NCBI GenBank assembly: GCA_015345905.1
Contig: JADDTR010000002.1
Span: forward strand, 1,463,734-1,527,733
Direction of reading: 5' to 3'
DNA: 64,000 nt
DNA from: Aotearoamyces nothofagi
Taxonomy: Eukaryota; Ascomycota; Leotiomycetes; Leotiales; Tympanidaceae
The notes beneath the pieces are model-generated. The model ran no database searches, was not told the origin of the DNA, and was given only the letters and a program-made list of their open reading frames with translations. This document shows positions 56,215-64,000 of the stretch, in pieces. The position numbers and the translations under genes are program-made. Each line of letters opens with the position of its first letter. Positions within the stretch are counted from its first letter, which is position 1.

Positions 56215-56805
56215 ATGACATTTGAAATATATGCTCCAGCAAATCTCTCTTTCCAGGACTTTATCAGCATCAGCCAGTGTGCAAGGACTCTCGCTGATGG
56301 CTACGACAGAAAGGAAAGAATCTACCCATGTTTCCTACAAGAGCCATATTTCTAACATGGCAATTTGTAGGATAAAGCTCGACTCCGCGCTTCCATCGCG
56401 CCAGATGTCATAGTGGACTATACTGGTGTAGTTCCAGCATGGGGTAAAATGAGCTTCACAGCAGGTGCCTTTGTGGAAGAGTGGCTAGGGCCGAAGCACC
56501 TTGGAAAGAAGATACTGGCTACACAGCATCTGCTCGGGGCGCCGTACTTCAAATCTGTATCCGAGGAGGAGATTGTGGTCGAGTGGCAGCAGCTTGCAAG
56601 CCACGGACGAAGAGCTCCCGGCGAGGACTATGCGCATCCGATGTGCAAGATCGACGAGATCTCGGATGGGAGGAGCTGGATGCAACAGACGTTCATCCGG
56701 GTTGAAGGGAAGTGGCGGATTGCGGTCATTAAGCCCGAGGTGATCTATCATACAGGTGATTTCAAGCAAGTCGCAAGGCCTGAGGATGTCCCCGCAGAAG
56801 CTTGA
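56215..56805 (+). CDS. Scytalone-dehydratase/SnoaL-like (NTF2-fold) protein with an apparent GA-AG intron
   Basis: Two blocks, 56215-56313 and 56371-56805, together give 177 residues if the 57 nt between them are removed. Block 1 reads NLSFQDFISISQCARTLADG; block 2 starts DKARLRASIAPDVIVDYTG and continues GAFVEEWLGPKHLGKKI, ATQHLLGAPYFKSV, WQQLASHGR, QTFIRVEGKWRIAVIKPEV. This is the order seen in scytalone-dehydratase-like cone-shaped NTF2-fold enzymes, which dehydrate or cyclise small polyketides. The gap has a CTAAC branch site and a TAG acceptor, but its 5' end is GA (AAG/GAAAGA) where GTAAGA would be expected. Either a very rare donor is used, or a T-to-A change has disabled the gene. Confidence 0.68.
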
Positions 56806-57688
56806 TGGCGAGGGGAGGGGAGAGGCGGAAGACTGTTTCCATCTACTTGGCAAATGAAGCTCACCTTATAAGTCTTGGAATCTAGTCTTTAGCCTTTCCT
56901 GCCCATGATAGAATCACGTCGAGCTCCCGGCATCTGACTGACTCAAGATACTGTAGACTACATCACGTTCGGACAGGGATAGACGGATCCTAGGGAAGTC
57001 GCATGCATGATGCGGAATTTCAGAGTATGTTTGGCAGAGCGGAGAGTCTACCAGGCTTCAAAGCGACAGCAGCATCTTCCCTTTCCAAAGCAGGGAGAGT
57101 TATCAGTTCCTTCCTGGCATGCTCGCCAGCATAGAGTTAGACAACAATAGCATCAGTGCTCAGGAGTCATGCAGACCACATGTATCACATGTATGATAGA
57201 GATATCACACGCAATATATCTAAAGACCGAAGGGCCAAGTTCCATCTCAACCTTAGATTTACGGATTTATGGATGCACCGTGCCTCCAAAGCAAGGCGGA
57301 TCCAGCTCTGGTATATTCGTCCTCTTTACCCTATACCGGAAAGCTGATTGATGGTGCTAGATCTGATAACCCGGGCAGTGATGTGCCGAACAGGTGTGCG
57401 TGTCAAATGCGCACCGGAAACTCCCCCGCTGGCAAATTCGGAAAAGCCGACGTGGATTTGGCCTGGATTCCGACCCCACATCGCAAATGCAAATGGCCTC
57501 AACACCCAGACATACGTCGGATAATGCCCCGCCGTCCGCACCCCTTGGCCTCTGCCCCCTCGGCCCTTGCTCTATAAGCAACTGCGGGCGCCCTTTTTCT
57601 TGGTTTGGCCAGTCGAGATATCCAGCAGATATTTGCCTATGCAGCTCGCGCGGCTACCAGAAATCGACGAGAAAGCTGCGCCGGCATC
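56806..57688. other. Intergenic region
   Basis: Between two plus-strand genes of the cluster. Frames here lack family features. The last 150 bases are presumably the bicupin promoter and leader. Confidence 0.4.
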
Positions 57689-58795
57689 ATGTCAGTTCCA
57701 CGGTTACAGAGGCCCCCGCAGGATGGCGGGAGCTATATCATACCTCAGCTCGAGGGCGAATTGATCAGCATTCCCGGCAGCAGAGGCGTCTTTCGCATAC
57801 TGACATCTGCTGTCCAGACAGATGGAGCCATGTCGGTCTTCTCTAGCGGTTCGGTGCTGGCGGACGCACCAGGATTTCATCATCATAACGAGGCGCATGA
57901 CATCTTCCTTGTGACCAAGGGATTCATGAAGCTCTGGAGTGGTGATACATGCAAGATACTGGGCCCAGGCGACTTTGCCTCCGTCCCGCCCGTAGGGGAT
58001 CCCCTCTTCTCCCCGCCCCCTATGCTCAGCGTAACGGCCCACTGACCCGCGCAGGGAGTCATCCACAACCCCCGCTGGCTGGGGCCGCACACGGAAACGT
58101 TTGGGCTCGTCACTCCAGGAGAGTGGATAGATTTCTTCCGCTATATCTCGGAGGCGAGCAGCAGCATCGTTCTGCCCGAGTTCGACGAGCGGCGCCTGGC
58201 CGAGATCCTCGTCCCAAAGGTCATGGCCGCCGAGGGGAGGTACGACGTGGTCTTCCACCCCGGACACCATGGCTGCGGGGTCAGCGAGTTCGCCAGCGCC
58301 GACGAGGTCTTGCCGAGCGGTGCGGACCCGTACTTCCTCCGCGCCAACACCGGCCCCCGCTGGATCCTGGGCGGCGTCATGTCCCGGCCCTTCATCACCA
58401 CCCTGCAGAGCCGCGGCAAGTTTGCCATCTCGAGCATCGAGTCCTCATCCGCGTACCGCCCCCCCGCGTTCCTGCAGGGGCTGAGCTTCCCGAAGGTCCA
58501 CCACTGCTTCTGCGTGCTCGAGGGGGCGCTGGAGGTGACGATCGCAGACGGCCGGCCATCTCGGGCCACAGAGGGCGAGACCGTCTTCGTCGCCGCGGGC
58601 ACGCCCTTCTCCCTTTCCTTCTCGAGCAAGCTGGTCAGGCTGTGGAGTTTTGCTAGCGGCGACGGCATCGAGGCCCTGGTGCACGAGGCTGGAGAGCCCT
58701 TTGAGGGATTCGTGCTGCCGGACCAGGAAGCGGCGTGGGAGCAGTCAAGCGCCGCGGCAGCCTTTGAGAAGCTTGGCATCTCACAAAGAGGATGA
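57689..58795 (+). CDS. Quercetin 2,3-dioxygenase-like bicupin
   Basis: Two exons (57689-57991, 58055-58795) with a 63-nt intron join in frame to 347 residues, the length of fungal quercetinases. The N-terminal cupin carries the metal site FHHHNEAHDIFLVTKG, with His-x-His and Glu, followed by GDFASVPPGVIHNP; the second cupin has KVHHCFCVLEGALEV and GETVFVAAGTPFSL. The reaction in the family opens the flavonol ring with release of carbon monoxide, but many relatives act on other substrates. No signal peptide is evident, unlike secreted Aspergillus quercetinase, so an intracellular role is inferred. The second exon is notably GC-rich compared with neighbours. Confidence 0.87.
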
Positions 58796-59578
58796 GGGTC
58801 CAGGATTGCTCGCGGAGCCGGGCTAAGCTGGGAGGACGGGCTGTATGTAGCGGATGGGACACAGAAATCAGGATTTCGTCACCCAGGTTATTGCATCTGG
58901 TGTCACGTCTAGATTACTGTCACGCCTCGATGATCTTTTCAAAGTTGCCAAATTCCGCTATATGATTCTGGATCAGGCCTGCTGGCTTGCCCATGACTGC
59001 TTTTCTCCTCGGGCTGTGCCGCAGCAGCGCAGGGAGAGCTATCGAGTGAAGCATTTCCCCACGCAGACTATCCGTCGCCCCTCTCAGCTTGACCTCAATC
59101 CGTCAAAACCGCTCTCCCTAATCCCTCTCCCCCAATTCCCTCCATCCGAGAACCACGCGCGAAGAACCTACCGGCAAGATGCCAACAATAAAAAAAACCA
59201 AAGCCTTATAAGAGGTTCTCCCCCTCCGCCCCCAATCGCGTCCATCAACTTTATCCCCCCCCCTCTCTCTAAACCGCAGGACAGAGGTGTTCACAGACCA
59301 CAATAATAGATCCAGCATCCAATTCAAGAATTGAACCGTCTGAAGTATCTCCTTTAATTTCTCTTCTTGGCAGACTTCTCTAAGCCGCGCTCTTCGAATG
59401 CGTTGCTATCAAGACATCGCAGCTGCACACGAAAAGCAGCAGACATGAAGCCCCTTCCGTCATGCATACACTCAGCAGTCCGAAACCAATCAATATGCAA
59501 AGATACTTCTTCGAGGAAAAAAAAATCTTCTACGGCAATCCCATCTCCCACCAACACCCCCTACCAACCACCCCCAGC
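58796..59578. other. Convergent intergenic region
   Basis: Spacer between the bicupin and the HODM-like gene. It contains C-rich low-complexity sequence near 59220-59275. No gene is supported. Confidence 0.45.
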
Positions 59579-61121
59579 CTAACCCCTCAGGTACGCCACC
59601 ACAGCATCCCCCCACACGACCGCCCTCTTATAAAAGTACATCTCCGGCGCACTGCCCAGCTTCAGCCCCTCGATGGCGCGCGCCAGATCGTCGCCCGAGC
59701 CCTCGGCCTTGATCTGCTCGAGCGGGTAGAGGAGCGTCTTGACGGAAAGGATTATGGCGCGCGAGACGGGGAGGCGGTGGAGCGACTGGCGCTCGACGCG
59801 GAGGAAGGTCTGGTCGGGGGTCAGGGGGTCGTGGGTGGGAAGGGGGGGGATGGAAGGGAGGAAGATGAGACTTACGTTCGACGGATCGATAGATGCGAGG
59901 GGCGGAGTCGGGCTTTCGTTCTCGTACAGGTGATGCCCGGCGGGCGTGTAGAGATCACTAGTCATGACGATCGACCACTATCGACGAGCGAGCGAGCCGC
60001 GTCAGCCAGCCAGTTCCTCCAGTCTCTGCTCTGCGCCAGACAACGAAGACGGCGCGTGATGCCGGTAAGGGGAAAGGGAGAGGGAGGGGAAGAAAGCACG
60101 AGCACCAAACTCACATTCGCGCGCTTGACGTAGGTCCCCGGCTCCAGCCTCGCGAAGTAGCGGTCCATGCTGGACTCCAGCTTGTCCGCATAGTGCGGCA
60201 CGGGGGTATGGATGCGGCGCATGCTCTGGCCGAAGATGTCAGCCGGGCTGAAGCCGTTGGGGAAGCAGGCGGCGAAGGCGTGCAGGGCGTAGCCGGCGTC
60301 GGACGGCAGCAGGACCAGCAGGTCGTCCTCGACCGTCTCGGCGAGGATGCGGAGGGCCGCGGCGGGGTCGGCGGGCGGGCAGACGGGGAACGAGGCGCCG
60401 GTGACGGTGTTGTGGAAGGTGGAGGCGCTGGGCAGGCGGAAGAGCGCGGGGAAGCGCGCGGGCAGCTGGGCCCCGAGCAGCCGGCTGTACAGCTCGTCGA
60501 CGGCGCCGCGGCTGGCGGGCGAGGCGCGGATGACGGCTGGGCCGTGGGCGGCGACGAGGCGCCGGCGCAGCGTGACGCGCGAGAGGTAGTTCTTGTCCAG
60601 CAGGAAGAGTTCCGAGGCGGAGGACTTCTCGAGCGCTGTGGCGGGGGGTTAGATGTCCGTCTTGGATAGGGGTAAGGGGCGGAGCGACGAGACGGGCGGG
60701 ACAGACTGACCCATTGTCAGGTGGTATCTCGGCTTGAAGGGCCGCAGCTGGACCGGTTCTGTCGTCTCCCAATCGAACGGCGACAGCGCTTCTATGGTTG
60801 GGAAAGCGGCCTGGAGTATCTCTGCTTGGGGAACCTGTTGTGTGTAAGCTATCCATCTACCTATCCGTCCATCCACCTATTCATCTATCCATCCGTCCAT
60901 CCATCCATGCATAAACAAAACAAGAAAAGAAAAGACAAGATCAAAAAACAAAACAAACCCCATACCTTCTCATCCTTCTCATCCTTCTCATCCTTCTCAA
61001 CCTTCAAATCTCTCCCTCTCCCTCTCCCCCTCCCCCGCGCCGCAAGCCCACCGTAGCGACAAGCGGCATAGACGAGAGAGGATATACAGAAGGCCAAGAG
61101 GAGAGCGACGGAGGCGGACAT
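59579..61121 (-). CDS. DUF3445 / HODM-like haem-dependent oxidative demethylase-family protein
   Basis: Five exons (61121-60966, 60834-60711, 60635-60115, 59977-59876, 59809-59579) join in frame to 377 residues. The start has a membrane anchor (VALLLAFCISSLVYAA) followed by an RGRG tract and four copies of a Glu-Lys-Asp unit. The body matches the DUF3445 family now linked to haem-dependent oxidative N-demethylase alpha subunits: PFKPRYHLTMALEK, LFLLDKNYLSRVTLRRR, VEDDLLVLLPSD, AACFPNGFSPADIFGQSM, RYFARLEPGTYVKRANWSIV, then TFLRVERQSLHRLPVSRAII. Bacterial relatives demethylate small amines; fungal substrates are unknown. The first intron contains a CCAT-type tetranucleotide run (about 60849-60908). 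Confidence 0.85.
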
Positions 61122-61490
61122 TTTTTTTGCGTACGGGTGTTATGGGGATGGGAGTCTCTTTCGGGGGATTGAAATCTGTGGATGTAAGTCTATAGATATC
61201 TTTCTCCGTCAATATCCTTATCGGTAGATCTCTTCCTCTATAGACATAAAAACTCCGACGTCAAAAACTCCGACATCCGACACCAAAACGAAGGACCATC
61301 TCCCGTTTATATACCCCCCATCGCCCATCCCATCTCCGGCAGACGGGCAATACCGATAAGAACCGCGATAAGAAGAAACCGCGATAAGGCGATCACCGCG
61401 TCGCGCATAGGACTGCTCAGAGGGGATTAGATCAGTGGGGTCGGCTATCTGCCGCTACATACAGAAAAAGGAGAGGGATTCCGTGCTGCT
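61122..61490. other. Upstream region of the HODM-like gene
   Basis: Short GA- and AAACTCCGAC-type repeats occur near 61246-61280 and GCGATAAG repeats near 61359-61390. No gene is supported. Confidence 0.4.
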
Positions 61491-61560
61491 TCGCATTGCC
61501 TCGCATTGTTTCGTATTGCTTTGTATTGCCTTGCATTGCTCTATATTGCTTCTATTGGCA
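61491..61560. repeat. 10-bp minisatellite, seven degenerate units
   Basis: The unit TCGCATTGCC and variants (TCGCATTGTT, TCGTATTGCT, TTGTATTGCC, TTGCATTGCT, CTATATTGCT, TCTATTGGCA) follow one another with exact 10-base phase. Differences between units are mostly C-to-T, as expected at the edge of RIP-mutated DNA. Confidence 0.85.
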
Positions 61561-62289
61561 ACTATAACTTTTCGATAGTCTAAGTACAGACTACTACTAT
61601 CAGTACCTCTATACTCTATAACCTTTCCAAGAATCCAAGCAACTATTTCCAATAGGTTATAAGTCTAGATTCTACTATCAATCAACTATTGGATCTTTGA
61701 TTCAAGATCTAATACTGTCTTTAATCCTATCTTTTATTTCTAGAATCTAAGATTCTTTAGAAGAAAATTATATATATATCTTTAATCTTATCTCTAATAT
61801 ATCAAACTCAGTTATTTTATAAATTCTCTATCTTACTAGAGATAACTTCAGTTTTTAGTTAATTGATATATAAATAGTTCTAAGATAGAAGAAGTTATAG
61901 AGAGATATATAGAAGCTACTTGTAGAAGATATAATTAAGAGTACTACTTCAAAGTATAAAGAAACTATAGATATTACAATAATATCAATCTCTACTTCAG
62001 TCAAGATAAAGCTTATAAACAATAAATTTAATAATAGCTATTTAATACTATCAAAATTTTAGAAGTTATTTATTTCAATTATTGAAACAGTATTTATATA
62101 ATATATTCAAGAACTTTCTACTATAATATTTTACAACTTTGAAAAAAATATCAAAAACCATTTTACTCAAGTCAAAATCCTCAATAAAAGAATCAATACA
62201 ACTAAAATCAAATTCAACTCTAATAAATATATACTTCTAATAGATATATCTAGATATAATAAATTTATCAAATCCAAGTCTAGAAAACA
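61561..62289. other. Extremely AT-rich DNA, probable RIP-degraded repeat
   Basis: The base composition changes sharply here and stays AT-rich to the window end. TpA steps dominate. No recognisable protein could be traced, though plus-strand stretches near 62,080-62,290 are open for tens of codons. It is most likely old transposon sequence. Confidence 0.55.
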
Positions 62290-62560
62290 AACTTCTAGTA
62301 TAGAATAAACAATCTCAATTAGACTGGCTAGACTAGACTGTAAATAAATAGTCCAGACTAGATCGGCCTATAAAAAGTAGTCTAGTCTAGTCTTTAAATA
62401 CCTCGATTTTTAAATAGTCTATATTATAGTCCTTGAGACCAGACTAGTATTTATAGTCCAGTTCAGTCTAGACCACTTTGAAAAACAGTCTATATTATAT
62501 AGCTTGAGATTGAACTGTAAATAATGGTCTAGTCTAGTTTAGTTCAGTCTAGACCATTTA
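62290..62560. repeat. Cluster of CTAGTCTAG-type inverted repeats
   Basis: The segment repeats TAGTCTAGTCTAG, CAGACTAG and AGTCTAGACCA in both orientations. One clear hairpin is AATGGTCTAG near 62522 pairing with CTAGACCATT near 62550. The copies are all flanked by TTTAAATA or TATATAG-like spacers. This could be nested terminal repeats of small DNA elements. Confidence 0.65.
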
Positions 62561-62564
62561 TTGG

Positions 62565-62653
62565 TTATATAGACAGTAATACTTTATAGTAATACTAGAA
62601 GCTTCAATTATATCACTTGAGTTATATAGACAGTAATACTCAATAGTAATACT
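62565..62653. repeat. Direct repeat of about 31 bp, two copies
   Basis: TTATATAGACAGTAATACT followed by an ATAGTAATACT tail occurs at about 62565-62596 and again at 62622-62653, 57 bases apart. It lies just beyond the 3' side of the hAT transposase relic, so one copy could mark the element end. Confidence 0.65.
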
Positions 62654-63002
62654 GTTCGATTTCAATTATATTTAAAATTGCAATTCTATATCTTAGACTT
62701 CTAAACCATTAGACTTCTAAACTCTTCTTTACTAAGTTGTCTAGCTCTTTGTAGGACTTAATTTATCTGTACTTTGATTATCATCTAATGCCCTCTTTTA
62801 TCTTGGCCTTAGTATTGATATTTCTATTCTCTATATTTGTTGTAATACTTACTATATAAGAGGTAGATCTAATATATCTACCTTGTCCTCTAATATCTCT
62901 ACTTCTACTACAATATCCCTCTCTCTCTTCTCAATTGACTTATTAATATCCTCTATACTATATCAATAATCGACATTGCTCTATTCTCTAGATATCTCCT
63001 AT

Positions 63003-64000
63003 TTAAACCTGTTGAAGTGCTTAACTATTATAGATTTAGTAACTATATTAGGGTTTATCTGAGCTCTATAATATTTATATAGGTTTTGTACAATATTGAA
63101 TGTTCTTTCAACTCTAGAGCTAACAGCTTTTATAAATAATTATTAGCCCTTTATATTACTGTTTAGTATTACTGTTTATATACCTAGAATAGCAAGAATA
63201 TTATAAGCTATCTATACAACAGAAGGATAAGAACTCTTTAGTCCCTCTTATATAGCTAAGACTGAAGTTTCAGTATCTATAAGATAAAGAGGTAAAAGCA
63301 GATATTGTTCTACTTTATTCTTTAGTATAGAGTTTGATATTAAAGACCTTATACTAGACGTTTGTTATTGATGTCTAAAAATTGAGTTGAAGGTTCTTAT
63401 TGTACTTGGAACTGCAAAACCTATATTAGTAATAAGGTCGTCAAATATAGTATCTTTATAATTGTCCTCTCAATACTTTAGAAACACCTGTTTATATTTT
63501 ACTCTAAATATAGGACTCTATTAAAACTGAGCAAAGACATCTAGCTTTTATAAGGGATCTAGAATTATAGCAAGAGTGTACTAGTCCTCAGCTTTACTAC
63601 TAGTATTTGAATAATATACTAAAAGTTTCTAGAGTTCTATCTCTATTGTAGTAATAAACTCAATAATCTAGGGGTCTTGAGATAAATCCTTGATCTCTAG
63701 CTTGGTCTAAAGCTGCTTGAGATAGGTAAATAGCTCGTTGTAGACATTCTAGATATAGTTGACAGTAGTATCCTTTGTAGTTCTAAGAAGTATTATAAAT
63801 TCAGCAAAAGGTCGAAGGAGAACAATGAGATATTGTAGCTTCTTCTAGTCTGTATTTATCAGATTGAGACAGTCAAGTACTGGCTCCTTTTCTATCTAAG
63901 TCTCCAACCAGCTTTTTAATAGAATCCAAAGATATATTGTATAAAGAATTATATTGTATATAGAGTTCTATTATATATCAATATCAATCTTTATATATAA
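63003..64000 (-). pseudogene. hAT-family transposase relic, RIP-type nonsense mutations, continues beyond window
   Basis: One minus-strand frame runs from the window edge to about 63003 with no frameshift, interrupted by roughly fifteen TAG/TAA/TGA codons. Between them it reads as a hAT transposase: KKLQYLIVLLRPFAEFIILL in the middle, YTLAIILDPL, SPIFRVKYKQVFLKY, VEQYLLLPLYLIDTETSVLA, EGLKSSYPSVV, and the C-terminal dimerisation signature RVERTFNIVQNLYKYYRAQI followed by KHFNR. Most stops fall where the family has Trp or Gln, meaning TGG or CAG changed to TAG/TGA, the outcome of C-to-T change in CpA on either strand. No intact transposase can be made. The N-terminal zinc-finger part and one element end lie outside the window. 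Confidence 0.82.

Noticed and set aside
57949-58656. 235-codon Arg/Pro-rich plus-strand frame within the bicupin
   Set aside because: It is a GC-rich shifted-frame shadow of the second bicupin exon, which has the metal-binding motifs.
60239-60856. 205-codon Pro/Arg-rich minus-strand frame
   Set aside because: It is a shifted-frame shadow of the HODM-like exon 3, which carries the family motifs in the other frame.
61480-61560. Possible CRISPR-like or telomeric array
   Set aside because: The 10-bp units are contiguous and degenerate, with no spacers and no telomere motif, so it is a minisatellite.

Overview
The window is 64 kb of nuclear DNA from a filamentous ascomycete (Pezizomycotina). The evidence is short introns of about 45-85 nt with GT..CTAAC..AG structure in nearly every gene, two Zn2Cys6 regulators, fungal-type rhodopsin-like, patatin-like, P450 and permease families, and a heavily AT-mutated transposon at the right end. 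I cannot fix the class from sequence alone. Gene models were built by joining exons wherever reading frame, splice sites and family similarity agreed; almost all of them close in frame.

Left part (1-16 kb): a truncated APH-type kinase, a solo LTR with target-site duplication, a small DUF6914-like protein, an AhpD-like protein and mitochondrial succinyl-CoA:3-ketoacid CoA-transferase. A decayed mitochondrial-carrier-like relic, a Zn2Cys6 regulator and a rhodopsin-like membrane protein follow. Next come two adjacent relics, an SGNH hydrolase with an in-frame stop and no C-terminus and a headless Hsp70-like C-terminal piece, and then a patatin-like protein whose catalytic serine motif reads GTGTG.

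Middle (16-30 kb): a 3.4 kb gene-poor stretch, then three transporters (amino-acid/choline-type permease, MFS, MATE) and a Gfo/Idh/MocA oxidoreductase.

30-39 kb: the outstanding gene is a 2,255-residue DNMT5-type (Rad8-type) protein joining a C5-cytosine DNA methyltransferase, zinc fingers and a SNF2 ATPase with an embedded RING. It lies beside a Ser/Lys-rich orphan protein.

40-48 kb: a 2H phosphodiesterase, ribosomal protein eL42 with an ATG-only first exon, a long cytochrome P450 and a conserved membrane protein.

49.8-58.8 kb looks like a small accessory or catabolic cluster: a salicylate-hydroxylase-like flavin monooxygenase, a Zn2Cys6 regulator, an MFS-like 5' fragment, a scytalone-dehydratase-like protein with an apparent non-GT splice donor, and a quercetin-dioxygenase-like bicupin. 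A DUF3445/HODM-like haem protein follows.

From about 61.5 kb the DNA becomes very AT-rich and contains a hAT transposase relic. Its frame is unbroken except for stops at expected Trp/Gln codons, the pattern left by RIP-type C-to-T mutation. A DNMT5-type methylase gene and a mutated transposon in the same window make DNA methylation and genome defence the main theme.
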